A DNA stretch of 64,000 nt, from contig NZ_SJDM01000003.1 of NCBI RefSeq assembly GCF_004761865.1, positions 147,237 through 211,236 of the forward strand. Direction: 5' to 3'. Positions within the stretch are counted from its first letter, which is position 1. Each line of letters begins with the position of its first letter. The translations under genes and the position numbers were made by a program. Positions 24,287 through 32,624 of this stretch are shown one piece after another. This DNA is from Crenalkalicoccus roseus (GTDB lineage Bacteria > Pseudomonadota > Alphaproteobacteria > Acetobacterales > Acetobacteraceae). The notes beneath the pieces are model-generated. The model saw only the letters and a list, made by a program, of their open reading frames with translations, was not told where the DNA came from and made no database searches.

Positions 24287-25267
24287 TCAGGCGCCGGCGC
24301 GGAACTGCTCGATCAGCTTCCGCCCGTCCTCGCCGGCGCGCTGGATCCATTCCTCGGTCATGACGCGGTTGATCTCGGCGAGCTGCGTGCGGAGCTCGTC
24401 GGTGACGGTGCCGATCTGCATCCCCCGCTCCGCGAGGCGCTTGACCGACGCCTCCTCCGCCTCCTCGGACCAGCGCCAGCCGCGCTCGTTCGCCTTCTCC
24501 GCCGCGGCCAGGAGCGCCTGGCGGTGGTCCTGCGGCAGGCCCTCCAGCGCGCGGCGGGAGACGATGACGGCGTTCTTGGTCATGGAGAAGGTCGCCGGGG
24601 TGAACACCCGCGCATAGTCCCAGGCGGCGGTGTCCACGCCGGTCTGGGCGCTGGTGACCATGGCGGTGGCGATGCCGGTGGCGAAGGCCTGCGCCACCTC
24701 CGCCTGCTGCACCAGCACCGGGCTGGCGCCGATCAGGGCGGCGAAGCGGTTGGTCATCGGGCTGAAGGTGCGGAACCGGCTGCCGCGCAGCACCTCCAGG
24801 CTGGTCAGCGGCACCTGGGTGTAGAAGCCGGCCGGCGGCCAGGCGACGGTGTAGAGCAGCGACAGGCCCTGGCGCTGCAGCCGCTGCTCGACGAAGGGCC
24901 TCTGCAGCGCCGCCAGGCGCTTCGCGTCCGCGAAGCCGGAGACCAGGAAGGGAATGGCGTCGGCGTCGAAGAAGGGGTCCTCGTTGGCATAGGCGGTGAG
25001 CAGGATCTCCCCCATCTGCACCTGACCGCGCTGCACCCCGGCCTTGATCTGCGGCATCGGCAGGAGCGAGGCGTTGCTGTGCACCTGGATGGAAAGCCGC
25101 CCGCCCGTTGCCTGCTCGACCTCCGCCACCATCTCGCGGATGTTGCGGGTGTGGAAATTCCCGTCCGGGTAGGGGGTGGCCATCTGCCAGCGCGTCTGGG
25201 CGCGCGAGGCGGCGGCGCCAAGGAGGAGAAGGGGGGTCGCGAGCGCCGCGCGGCGGGTGACGGTCAT
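24287..25267 (-). CDS. dctP: TRAP transporter periplasmic receptor
   Basis: A 326-residue DctP-type binding protein with a twin-arginine secretion signal (VTRRAALATPLLLLGAAASR). The mature part shows TRAP receptor features: ATPYPDGNFHTRNIREM, QIKAGVQRGQVQMGE, and the substrate-carboxylate region around FRTFSPMTNRF. It should carry its ligand, probably an organic acid, to the DctQM permease encoded downstream. The ligand is not predictable here. Confidence 0.93.
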   Translation of the reverse strand: MTVTRRAALATPLLLLGAAASRAQTRWQMATPYPDGNFHTRNIREMVAEVEQATGGRLSIQVHSNASLLPMPQIKAGVQRGQVQMGEILLTAYANEDPFFDADAIPFLVSGFADAKRLAALQRPFVEQRLQRQGLSLLYTVAWPPAGFYTQVPLTSLEVLRGSRFRTFSPMTNRFAALIGASPVLVQQAEVAQAFATGIATAMVTSAQTGVDTAAWDYARVFTPATFSMTKNAVIVSRRALEGLPQDHRQALLAAAEKANERGWRWSEEAEEASVKRLAERGMQIGTVTDELRTQLAEINRVMTEEWIQRAGEDGRKLIEQFRAGA

Positions 25268-25372
25268 GGTGAAGCTCCCCTTGCCATAGTTCTGCCGCGC
25301 CGATTGATGAGCGGCCGGGACGATGGGGGCAAGGGCTTATCGCCGGCCGGCGGCGCCCCGCCCCGCCGGCCC

Positions 25373-25807
25373 CTATCCGGCCGAGGTCACGTAGGCCTTG
25401 AGGGCCTCCGCCTCGTATTCCGCCTCCTCGATACGCGCCTTCACGAGATCGCCGATGGAGACGAGGCCGGCGAGGCGCTCCTCCTCCAGCACCGGCAGGT
25501 GCCGCACCCGGTGGCGCGTCACCATGGCGAGCGCCTCCGTCACCAGGGTGCGGGGGGTGACGGTGATCAGGTCGCGCGTCATCAGCCGCTCCGCCGGCAG
25601 GAGGCAGGTCTCCTGCCCGCGCTCGGCGATGCCGCGCACGATGTCGCGCTCGCTGATGATGCCGAGGATGCGCCCTTCGGCGTCGCGGACCAGGGCGGCG
25701 CCGATGCCGCGCTGCGTCAGGATGCGGGCCACCGCGTGCACCGTCTCGTCGGGCCCGACCGAAACGACCTCCGTGCCCTTGCGGGCGAGGATCGCGCCGA
25801 TGATCAT
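25373..25807 (-). CDS. CBS-domain pair protein
   Basis: A 144-residue protein consisting of two CBS domains, which sense adenosyl nucleotides. The first reads VGPDETVHAVARILTQRGIG with ISERDIVRGIAE, the second LITVTPRTLVTEALAMVTRH with RVRHLPVL and LVSIGDLVKARI. This stand-alone form with MIIGAILARKG at the start is common in alphaproteobacteria. The ATG at 25807 gives the normal N-terminus. The partner regulated is unknown; it lies between ndvA and the TRAP genes on the same strand. Confidence 0.9.
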   Translation of the reverse strand: MIIGAILARKGTEVVSVGPDETVHAVARILTQRGIGAALVRDAEGRILGIISERDIVRGIAERGQETCLLPAERLMTRDLITVTPRTLVTEALAMVTRHRVRHLPVLEEERLAGLVSIGDLVKARIEEAEYEAEALKAYVTSAG

Positions 25808-25956
25808 GGCACTGCTCTCCCGGCCGGGGCGCGCGTGCCGGCACGTCCCGCCCGGATGGGCGGCACCGGCCCGCTCCGCCGCGCCCGGCCCCGTCACAGC
25901 CTGCCCCGGCGCGGCGGGGGAAGGCAAGCGAAAGCCCCGCCGGCGGGCGGCACGTG

Positions 25957-27732
25957 TCAGTGTGCCGGCTGGGCGGGAAGCGCCTGGCCGGTGAGCTGGG
26001 TGCGCACCAGCTCGGCGAAGCGCCCGCCCTGGTGGACCAGCGCCTCGAAGCCGCCGCGCTCGACGATGCGGCCGCCCTCGAAGACCAGGATCTCGTCGGC
26101 GTCGCGCACGGTGGAGAGGCGGTGGGCGATGATGAAGGTGGTGCGTCCCGCCATCAGCGCCCGCAGCGCCCTCTGCACCCGCGCCTCGGTCGCCGCGTCG
26201 AGCGCGCTGGTCGCCTCGTCGAGGATCAGCACCGGCGGGTTCTTGAGCAACGCCCGCGCGATCGCCAGGCGCTGCCGCTGCCCGCCGGAGAGGCTCGCCC
26301 CGCGCTCCCCCACCATGGTGTCGTAGCCCCTCGGCTGGCGGAGGATGAAATCGTGCGCCTCCGCCATGCGGCAGGCCTCCTCGAGCTCCTCCTGCGTCGC
26401 GTCCGGCTTTCCCACCAGCAGGTTGTCGCGGATGGTGCGGTTGAACAGCATGCTCTCCTGGAACACGACGCCGATGTTGCGCCGCAGGCTCTCGAGCGTG
26501 ATGTCGCGCAGGTCGTGCCCGTCGAGGGTGATGCGCCCCTCCACCGGGTCCCACATGCGCTGCAGCAGCGCCATGGCGGTGGACTTGCCCGCCCCGGTCT
26601 GGCCGACCAGCGCCAGGGTGCGCCCGGGCGGCGCCTCGAAGGAGACGCCCTGCAGGATGCGCGGCCCGCCCGGATAGGCGAAGGAGACGTTCTCGAAGGC
26701 CACGGCGCCGCGCGCCCGCCCCACATCCAGCGCCCCCGGCTTCTCCGGCACGGTGGAACGGGCGTCCATCACCTCGAAGAATTCGGAGATCGCGGGCGCG
26801 TGGAACACCAGGCGGGAGACGAAGCCCACCGCGCCCTCGAGCTTGCCGATCAGGAGGGTGGCGAAGCCCATGAAGGTGACGATCTCGCCCACCGTCGCCT
26901 TGCCGTCGAGGTGCAGGACAGTGCCGAGCACGAAGATCGCGATCACGGTGATGGTGCTCGCCGCGCGCGTCATCACCGAGACGACGGCCCACCAGTTCAG
27001 CACCGGGAATTGCCGGTCCAGCACCATGCGGACGATGTCGCCGAAGATCCGCGCCTCGGTCGCCATGCGGCTGAAGGACTGCACGACGACGATGTTGGAC
27101 AGCGCGTCCTGCGCGTTGCCGGCAAGCTGGCTGTGGTAGCGCTCCACCGCGCTCTGCGCCTCGTCGGTGCGGCGGATCACGAAGGCGACCAGCACCGAGA
27201 ACACCACCACCAGCGCGATCAGCAGCAGCGCCAGCCGCCAGTTCAGGAACAGGGTCAGCGGCAGCAGCACCAGCACGGCGACGAAGGTGTTCAGGTGCTC
27301 GCGGAAGAAGGAGAGCCACAGGGCGAACATGTGGTCGGTGCCGACCAGCATCACCTTCATCAGCCGTCCCGACTGCACGTCCCCGTGGAAGGAGAGCGGC
27401 AGGGCGAGCACGTGCTGGAAGTAGCGGCTCATGGCGGCGAGGCGGTTGCGGTGCGCCATGCGGTCCGAGAGCAGCGCCACCGCGACGTTGGCGCCGATGC
27501 CCGAGAGGCCGACCGCGCCCCAGAGCGCGAGCAGGGCCAGCGACTCGGCCCAGACCGCCTCGCGGCTCATCCCCGCCGCGTGGGTCAGCACGTCCACCAC
27601 CCGGCCGAACAGGACCGGTTCCAGGAATTGCAGCCCGGCGAGGGCGACATTCGCGATGCAGAGCCCTAGGGCGACCCAGCGGTCGGGCGCCAGGACCCTG
27701 AGCACCCGCAGGTAGAGCCTCACGAAATCCAT
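25957..27732 (-). CDS. ndvA: ABC exporter of NdvA/ChvA (cyclic beta-1,2-glucan) type
   Basis: A 591-residue half-transporter with membrane and ATPase domains fused. The membrane part closely follows NdvA/ChvA (EPVLFGRVVDVL near the start, SGRLMKVMLVGTDHMFALWL, FFREHLNTFVAVLVLLPL). The ATPase has Walker A GQTGAGKST, signature LSGGQRQ and Walker B VLILDEATSALD. NdvA secretes cyclic beta-1,2-glucans made by NdvB, which is not in the window, so another polysaccharide or lipid remains possible. Confidence 0.85.
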   Translation of the reverse strand: MDFVRLYLRVLRVLAPDRWVALGLCIANVALAGLQFLEPVLFGRVVDVLTHAAGMSREAVWAESLALLALWGAVGLSGIGANVAVALLSDRMAHRNRLAAMSRYFQHVLALPLSFHGDVQSGRLMKVMLVGTDHMFALWLSFFREHLNTFVAVLVLLPLTLFLNWRLALLLIALVVVFSVLVAFVIRRTDEAQSAVERYHSQLAGNAQDALSNIVVVQSFSRMATEARIFGDIVRMVLDRQFPVLNWWAVVSVMTRAASTITVIAIFVLGTVLHLDGKATVGEIVTFMGFATLLIGKLEGAVGFVSRLVFHAPAISEFFEVMDARSTVPEKPGALDVGRARGAVAFENVSFAYPGGPRILQGVSFEAPPGRTLALVGQTGAGKSTAMALLQRMWDPVEGRITLDGHDLRDITLESLRRNIGVVFQESMLFNRTIRDNLLVGKPDATQEELEEACRMAEAHDFILRQPRGYDTMVGERGASLSGGQRQRLAIARALLKNPPVLILDEATSALDAATEARVQRALRALMAGRTTFIIAHRLSTVRDADEILVFEGGRIVERGGFEALVHQGGRFAELVRTQLTGQALPAQPAH

Positions 27733-27911
27733 CCGCCGTGCCCCCGATGGCCGCCCCGGCCGCGCCGGATTCGTGTGGCGGGCGTAGTGTGGGCACGAAC
27801 GTGCCTACCGGCAGGGCGGGGTGGCGGCAAGGCTTGCCCGCGCCCCCCCGATGCGGCAGGAACGATCAGGCATCGGCAGAACGGGGCGGAAGTCCCCGAA
27901 GGTCTGGGAGG

Positions 27912-28892
27912 ATGACGGAGATGCTCGAGCTTGCCCGCCGGACATGGCTCGCCGCGCTGGCGCTGCTGCCCGCCGCGGCCGTGGCGCAGCCCCCTTCTGC
28001 CTGGCCTGCCCGCCCAATGCGGCTGATCATCCCCTTCCCGCCCGGAGGCTCGACCGACCTGCTCGCGCGGCTGCTCGCCGACCGGCTCGCCCATCACCTG
28101 CGCCAGAACGTGGTGGCGGAGAACCGTGCCGGCGCCGCCGGCAGCATCGCCGCCGAACTCGCCACCCGCGCCGAGCCGGACGGCCACACGCTGTTCTTCG
28201 GCACCGTCGGCACCGCCTCGATCAACATGCACATCTATCCGCGCCTGCCCTACCGGCCGGAGGATCTGGCGCCGGTGGCGCTCTGGGCCGACCTGCCGAA
28301 CGTGATCGTGGTGGCCCACCACTCGCCGATCCGCAGCCTTGCCGGGCTGATCGAGGCGGCGCGCGCGCGGCCGGGCGAGCTCAGCTACGCCAGCGCCGGC
28401 AGCGGCACCACGCTCCACCTCTCGGGCGAGCTGCTGAAGGCGATGGCGGGGGTGGACCTGCTGCACGTGCCCTTCCGGGGCGGGAACGACAGCATGAACC
28501 AAGTGCTTGGCGGGCGAGTGGACCTCGCCTTCAACAACCTCCCGACCGCGATCGGCCTGATCCGGTCGGGAGAGCTGCGCGCGCTCGCCGTCACCGGCGC
28601 CGAGCGCAGCCCAGCGCTGCCCGAGGTGCCGACGGTGGCGGAGCTGCTGCCGGGTTATGAGGCCACCTCCTGGTTCGGGCTGCAGGTTCCGGCCGGCACG
28701 CCGGCACCGATCGTGGCGCGCCTCAACGCCGTGGTGAACGCCGCCCTCGCCGAGCCGGCGACGGTGGAGCGGATCACGATGGCGGGCGCCCGGCCGCGCG
28801 GCGGCACGCCGGAAGAGTACGCCGCCTTCATCCGGGCCGAGACCGCGAAATGGGCCGAGGTGGTCCGCCGCTCCGGCGCGCGGCTCGACTGA
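27912..28892 (+). CDS. Bug/TctC-family receptor, first of a tandem array of four
   Basis: A 326-residue periplasmic receptor with the secretion signal ARRTWLAALALLPAAAVAQ. Family features are LIIPFPPGGSTDLLARLLAD, which forms the first ligand loop, VVAENRAGAAGS, and SYASAGSGTTLHLSGELL. The start at ATG 27912 follows GGGAGG; an ATG at 27921 is also in frame. It is the most divergent of the four array members. Bug proteins normally feed a TctA/TctB membrane pair, and none is encoded in this window, so either the membrane part is elsewhere or the protein serves in sensing. Confidence 0.93.
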   Translation: MTEMLELARRTWLAALALLPAAAVAQPPSAWPARPMRLIIPFPPGGSTDLLARLLADRLAHHLRQNVVAENRAGAAGSIAAELATRAEPDGHTLFFGTVGTASINMHIYPRLPYRPEDLAPVALWADLPNVIVVAHHSPIRSLAGLIEAARARPGELSYASAGSGTTLHLSGELLKAMAGVDLLHVPFRGGNDSMNQVLGGRVDLAFNNLPTAIGLIRSGELRALAVTGAERSPALPEVPTVAELLPGYEATSWFGLQVPAGTPAPIVARLNAVVNAALAEPATVERITMAGARPRGGTPEEYAAFIRAETAKWAEVVRRSGARLD

Positions 28893-28964
28893 GCGTGCGC
28901 GGCGCCGTTTACCGCATCGTCAGCCGCCCGGTCACAGTCTGCAACCGCAGGAACGAGGAGCTAC

Positions 28965-29963
28965 ATGACGCCATTCACCCGCCGCACCGTCCTTGCCGGC
29001 GCCGCCGTGCTGCTCGCCACCCCCGCCGCGCGGGCCCAGGGCAACTGGCCGACCCGGCCGATCCGCCTGATCGTCCCCTTCGTCCCCGCCGGCACCACGG
29101 ACATCGCCGCGCGCATCCTGGCCGAGCGGCTGACGCATCGCCTCGGCCAGCAGGTGATCGTGGAGAACCGCGCCGGCGCCGGCGGCAATGTCGGCTCCGA
29201 CGTGGTCGCGAAGGCCGAGCCCGACGGCTACACGCTGCTGATGTGCACGGTCAGCAGCAGCGCCATCAACTACTCGCTCTACGGCCCGCGCATGCCCTAC
29301 CGGCCGGAGGACCTTGCCGCGGTCGGGCTGGTGGTGCGGGTGCCGAACCTGATCTTCGTCACGCCCTCGCTGCCGGTGCGGACGCTGCAGGAGCTGGTGG
29401 ACTACGCCAAGGCCCGCCCCGGCCAGCTCAACAACGGCAGCTCCGGCATCGGCACCTCCCTGCACCTGACCGGGGAGCTGCTGAAGACCGTCGCCGGCAT
29501 CGACATGACGCATGTCTCCTTCCGCGGCGCGGGCCCGATGCTGCAGGAGGTGATCGCCGGCCGCATCGAGGTGGCGGTGGACAACCTGCCCTCCGTGATC
29601 GGCCATGTGCGCGACGGGCGGGTGCGGCCCCTGGCGCTGACGGCGCGCGAGCGCAGCCCGGCGCTGCCGGACGTGCCGACCACGGCCGAGGCGGGGTACC
29701 CCCAGGTGGAGGCGACGGCCTGGTTCGGGGTGCAGGCCCCCGCGCGCACCCCGCGCCCGATCATCGAGCGCCTGGGCCGGGAGATCGACGCCGTGGTGAA
29801 GGAGCCGGAGACCTGGCAGCGCTATGCCGATCTCGGCGGGATGAAGCCCAACCTGACCCCGGATGGTGGCACCACCCCGGCCGCGTTCGAGGAGTTCATC
29901 CGCGCCGAGATCGCCAAATGGGGCGAGGTGGTGCGCGCCTCCGGCGCGCGCATCGACCAGTGA
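28965..29963 (+). CDS. Bug/TctC-family receptor, second of the tandem array
   Basis: A 332-residue receptor with a twin-arginine signal (PFTRRTVLAGAAVLLATP) and a cut near ARAQG. The binding loops read VPFVPAGTTDIAARILAE and VENRAGAGGNVGSD. It starts 72 bases after the first array gene and is probably on the same message. At 29139-29195 it shares 57 identical bases with the third array gene at 30493-30549, more than expected for independently drifting paralogues. A gap of about 350 bases with several hairpins follows. Confidence 0.93.
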   Translation: MTPFTRRTVLAGAAVLLATPAARAQGNWPTRPIRLIVPFVPAGTTDIAARILAERLTHRLGQQVIVENRAGAGGNVGSDVVAKAEPDGYTLLMCTVSSSAINYSLYGPRMPYRPEDLAAVGLVVRVPNLIFVTPSLPVRTLQELVDYAKARPGQLNNGSSGIGTSLHLTGELLKTVAGIDMTHVSFRGAGPMLQEVIAGRIEVAVDNLPSVIGHVRDGRVRPLALTARERSPALPDVPTTAEAGYPQVEATAWFGVQAPARTPRPIIERLGREIDAVVKEPETWQRYADLGGMKPNLTPDGGTTPAAFEEFIRAEIAKWGEVVRASGARIDQ

Positions 29964-30162
29964 CGCCCGCCGCCCGGATGCGCGGCGCATCCGGGCGCAG
30001 GCGCATGGGGTGTGATCCTGCCCCGCGAAGGGACGGCCCGGGGCCGGTTTCGCCCCGCCATGCCCGCGTACACGGCTCCGGGCCGCCATGGGCCGCAGTG
30101 CGAGACCTCATCGAGGAGGCACGGCATCGCCGGCAGGTCCCCGGCGCGGCCCCGGAGCAGAT

Positions 30163-30190
30163 CCCGTTCGGGTGGCCTCGCCCGAACGGG
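30163..30190. repeat. Palindrome, 10-bp perfect arms, related to the 16.6 kb repeat
   Basis: The arms are CCCGTTCGGG (30163-30172) and CCCGAACGGG (30181-30190) with an eight-base loop. The left part, GATCCCGTTCGGGTG, also occurs on the minus strand inside the palindrome at 16626-16673, supporting a dispersed repeat family. Confidence 0.6.
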
Positions 30191-30215
30191 TGAAGATGCC
30201 CGCGCAACGAACGAG

Positions 30216-30259
30216 CTGGAGCATTTGCCGTGCGCCGGGGCGGACGGACAATGCTCCAG
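30216..30259. repeat. Inverted repeat with a long loop
   Basis: The arms are CTGGAGCAT (30216-30224) and ATGCTCCAG (30251-30259), perfectly complementary, enclosing 26 GC-rich bases. It abuts the next hairpin, and the pair could form competing structures. Confidence 0.5.
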
Positions 30260-30281
30260 GCACCGGTCACGGACCGGTGCC
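30259..30281. repeat. Tight hairpin, 10-bp arms and 3-base loop
   Basis: The arms are GGCACCGGTC (30259-30268) and GACCGGTGCC (30272-30281) with a three-base loop, giving a very stable stem. No T-run follows, so a simple intrinsic terminator is unlikely. It sits just upstream of the ribosome-binding region of the third Bug gene. Confidence 0.55.
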
Positions 30282-30315
30282 ACCACCATAAGTCAAGGAA
30301 CAGGGAGGATCCGCC

Positions 30316-31314
30316 ATGCCAGCCACCCGTCGCCACCTGTTCGCCGCCGGCGCCGCCGGGCTGATCGCGGCGCCACGCGCGGCGCGCGCCCAGGCCGCCT
30401 GGCCGACCCGGCCGGTGCGCCTCGTCGTCCCCTTCACCCCGGCCGGCACCACCGATCTGGTCGCCCGGCTGGCGGCGGAGATCCTGTCGCAACGCCTCGG
30501 CCAGCAGGTGATCGTGGAGAACCGCGCCGGCGCCGGCGGCAATGTCGGCGCCGACCACGTCGCGCGCAGCGAGCCGGACGGCTACACCCTGCTGCTGACC
30601 ACCATCGGCACCGGCGCCATCAACTTCTCCGTCTATGGCGAGCGCATGCCCTACCGGCCGGAGGACCTCGCCGCGGTCGGGCTGTTCACCCGCGTGCCGA
30701 ACGCGCTGCTGGTCTCGAACACGCTGCCGGTGCGCACGGTGGCGGAGCTGGTGGAGCTGTCGAAGCAGCGGCCGGGCGGGCTGAATTACGGCACCGCCGG
30801 CATCGGCACCTCGCCCCATGTCTGCGGCGAGCTGTTCAAGCTGATGACCGGCGCGCAGCTCACCCACATTCCCTACCGCGGCAGCGGGCCGATGCTGACC
30901 GAGCTGATGGCGGGACGGGTGGAGGTCGGGATGGACAACATCCCCTCCTGCCTGCCCTTCATCCGCGACGGCAGGATGCGCGCCCTCGCCACCACCGGGG
31001 CGCAGCGCAGCCCCGTGCTGCCGGAGGTTCCCACCATGGACGAGGCCGGGGTTGTCGGCTTCGAGGCGACCGCCTGGTTCGGCATCCTCGCCCCCGCCGC
31101 CACGCCGCGCCCGATCATCGAGCGGCTGGGGCGGGAGGTGGACTACGTGGCGAAGGAGCCCGGTTTCCGCCGCCGCCTCGCCGAGCTCGGCGCCGACCTG
31201 CCGAGGCTGACCCCCGATGGCGGCACCTCGCCCGAGGCCTTCGAGGCCTTCCTCAGGGAGGAGCGGGAACGCTGGGCCGAGGTGGTCCGCCGCAGCGGCG
31301 CCAGGGTGGAGTGA
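30316..31314 (+). CDS. Bug/TctC-family receptor, third of the tandem array
   Basis: A 332-residue receptor with a twin-arginine signal (PATRRHLFAAGAAGLIAAP) and a cut near ARAQ. The binding loops are VPFTPAGTTDLVARLAAE and VENRAGAGGNVGAD. It starts with ATG after AGGGAGGA. It shares 57 identical bases with the second array gene and another 44 (30545-30588) with the fourth (31653-31696), so it is a mosaic of the neighbours at the DNA level. Ligand loops differ modestly between the copies, which may reflect different carboxylate preferences. Confidence 0.93.
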   Translation: MPATRRHLFAAGAAGLIAAPRAARAQAAWPTRPVRLVVPFTPAGTTDLVARLAAEILSQRLGQQVIVENRAGAGGNVGADHVARSEPDGYTLLLTTIGTGAINFSVYGERMPYRPEDLAAVGLFTRVPNALLVSNTLPVRTVAELVELSKQRPGGLNYGTAGIGTSPHVCGELFKLMTGAQLTHIPYRGSGPMLTELMAGRVEVGMDNIPSCLPFIRDGRMRALATTGAQRSPVLPEVPTMDEAGVVGFEATAWFGILAPAATPRPIIERLGREVDYVAKEPGFRRRLAELGADLPRLTPDGGTSPEAFEAFLREERERWAEVVRRSGARVE

Positions 31315-31423
31315 CGCTCTCCACAGGGGCGGGCCGCTTGCGCCCGCCGCCACCGCTCTCCAGACTGCCGCCAACAAGATGAACGGCCGGGCCAACCCGC
31401 ACCGGCCGGACCGGGAGGAAGCC

Positions 31424-32422
31424 ATGCACGTCACCCGCCGCGGCCTTGCCGCCGCCGCCCTTGCCGCAGCAACCGTCCCGCGCGCCGGGGCGCGCGCCCA
31501 GCCGGCCTGGCCGGCACGGCCGGTGCGCTTCGTGGTGCCCTTCCCGCCGGCGGGCACCACCGACATCACCGCCCGCATCGCCGCCGAGAAGCTGACCCCC
31601 CGCCTCGGCCAGCAGGTGATCGTGGAGAACCGCGCCGGCGCCACCGGCAACCTCGGCGCCGACCACGTCGCGCGCAGCGAGCCGGACGGCTACACCTTCC
31701 TCGTCTGCACCATCTCCACCGCCGCCATCAACTATTCCCTGTGGGGCGCGCGGATGACCGTGCGGCCCGAGGATCTCGCCGCGGTGGGGCTGCTGATCCG
31801 CGTGCCCAACGTGCTCTTCGTGCCCGCCGCCTCGCCCTTCCGCAGCGTGGCGGAGCTGGTCGCGGCGGCGAAGGAGCGGCCGGGGGCGCTGAACTACGGC
31901 AGCGCCGGCAGCGGCGGCTCCCCGCACATGACGATGGAGATGTTCAAGCTGCGCACCGGCGTGGACATCGTGCACGTGCCCTTCCGCGGCGCCGGGCCGA
32001 TGCTGGTCGAGGCGGTGGCGGGGCGGCTGGACGCGGGCTGCGACAACATGCCCTCCTGCATCGGCCATATCCGCGACGGGCGGCTGCGCGCCCTCGCCGT
32101 CACCTCCGCGCAGCGTTCCCATGCCCTGCCCGAGGTGCCGACCCTGGCCGAGGTCGGCGTGCCGGATTTCGAGGCGACGGCCTGGTTCGGCATCCAGGCC
32201 CCCGCGCGCACGCCGCGCCCGATCATCGAGCGGCTGGGGCGGGAGCTCGACGCGATCACGCGGGAGCCGGACTACCGCCGGCGCATCGAGGAGCTGGGCG
32301 GTGCCCCGCCCGGCCTGACGCCGGAGGGCGGCACCACGCCCGAGGCCTTCGAGGCCTTCATCCGCGACGAGATCGTCCGCTGGGCCGAGGTGGTGCGGGT
32401 CTCCGGCGCCCGGATCGACTGA
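31424..32422 (+). CDS. Bug/TctC-family receptor, fourth of the tandem array
   Basis: A 332-residue receptor with a twin-arginine signal (HVTRRGLAAAALAAATVP) and a cut near ARAQ. Loops read VPFPPAGTTDITARIAAE and VENRAGATGNLGAD. ATG 31424 follows GGGAGGAA; the frame is open upstream but that part is not family-like. It ends the array. About 200 bases with no recognised feature separate it from the convergent TauD-like gene. Confidence 0.93.
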   Translation: MHVTRRGLAAAALAAATVPRAGARAQPAWPARPVRFVVPFPPAGTTDITARIAAEKLTPRLGQQVIVENRAGATGNLGADHVARSEPDGYTFLVCTISTAAINYSLWGARMTVRPEDLAAVGLLIRVPNVLFVPAASPFRSVAELVAAAKERPGALNYGSAGSGGSPHMTMEMFKLRTGVDIVHVPFRGAGPMLVEAVAGRLDAGCDNMPSCIGHIRDGRLRALAVTSAQRSHALPEVPTLAEVGVPDFEATAWFGIQAPARTPRPIIERLGRELDAITREPDYRRRIEELGGAPPGLTPEGGTTPEAFEAFIRDEIVRWAEVVRVSGARID

Positions 32423-32624
32423 CCGGGAAGGCGCGGCGCGCTGATGCCGGGCCTCGCGGATCGCAACCGGTCCGCCCTTGTGCCGGCGGCTCGGGCGCCG
32501 ACGCATCCGGGCCGTACGCGGCATAGGCCGCGCCCCGGCACCCCCATCGAACAGGAACCGGTGCCGCCGGCACCGGAGGCCGATGCGCGCTCCGCCACGA
32601 AGGCGGGCGCGCCGGAGCGGCGAC

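Larger units (their letters stand above)
29964..30315. other. Intergenic stretch with three hairpins inside the Bug array
   Basis: No convincing gene was found in this 352-base gap. Its first half is plain GC-rich sequence. The second half contains three separate perfect hairpins (30163-30190, 30216-30259, 30259-30281) ending 35 bases before the next gene's start. They may terminate, attenuate or stabilise the message between the second and third receptors. Confidence 0.6.

Noticed and set aside
27912-32422. A hidden TctA/TctB pair beside the Bug array
   Set aside because: No multi-helix TctA-like or small TctB-like frame was found on either strand between ndvA and the M20 peptidase.
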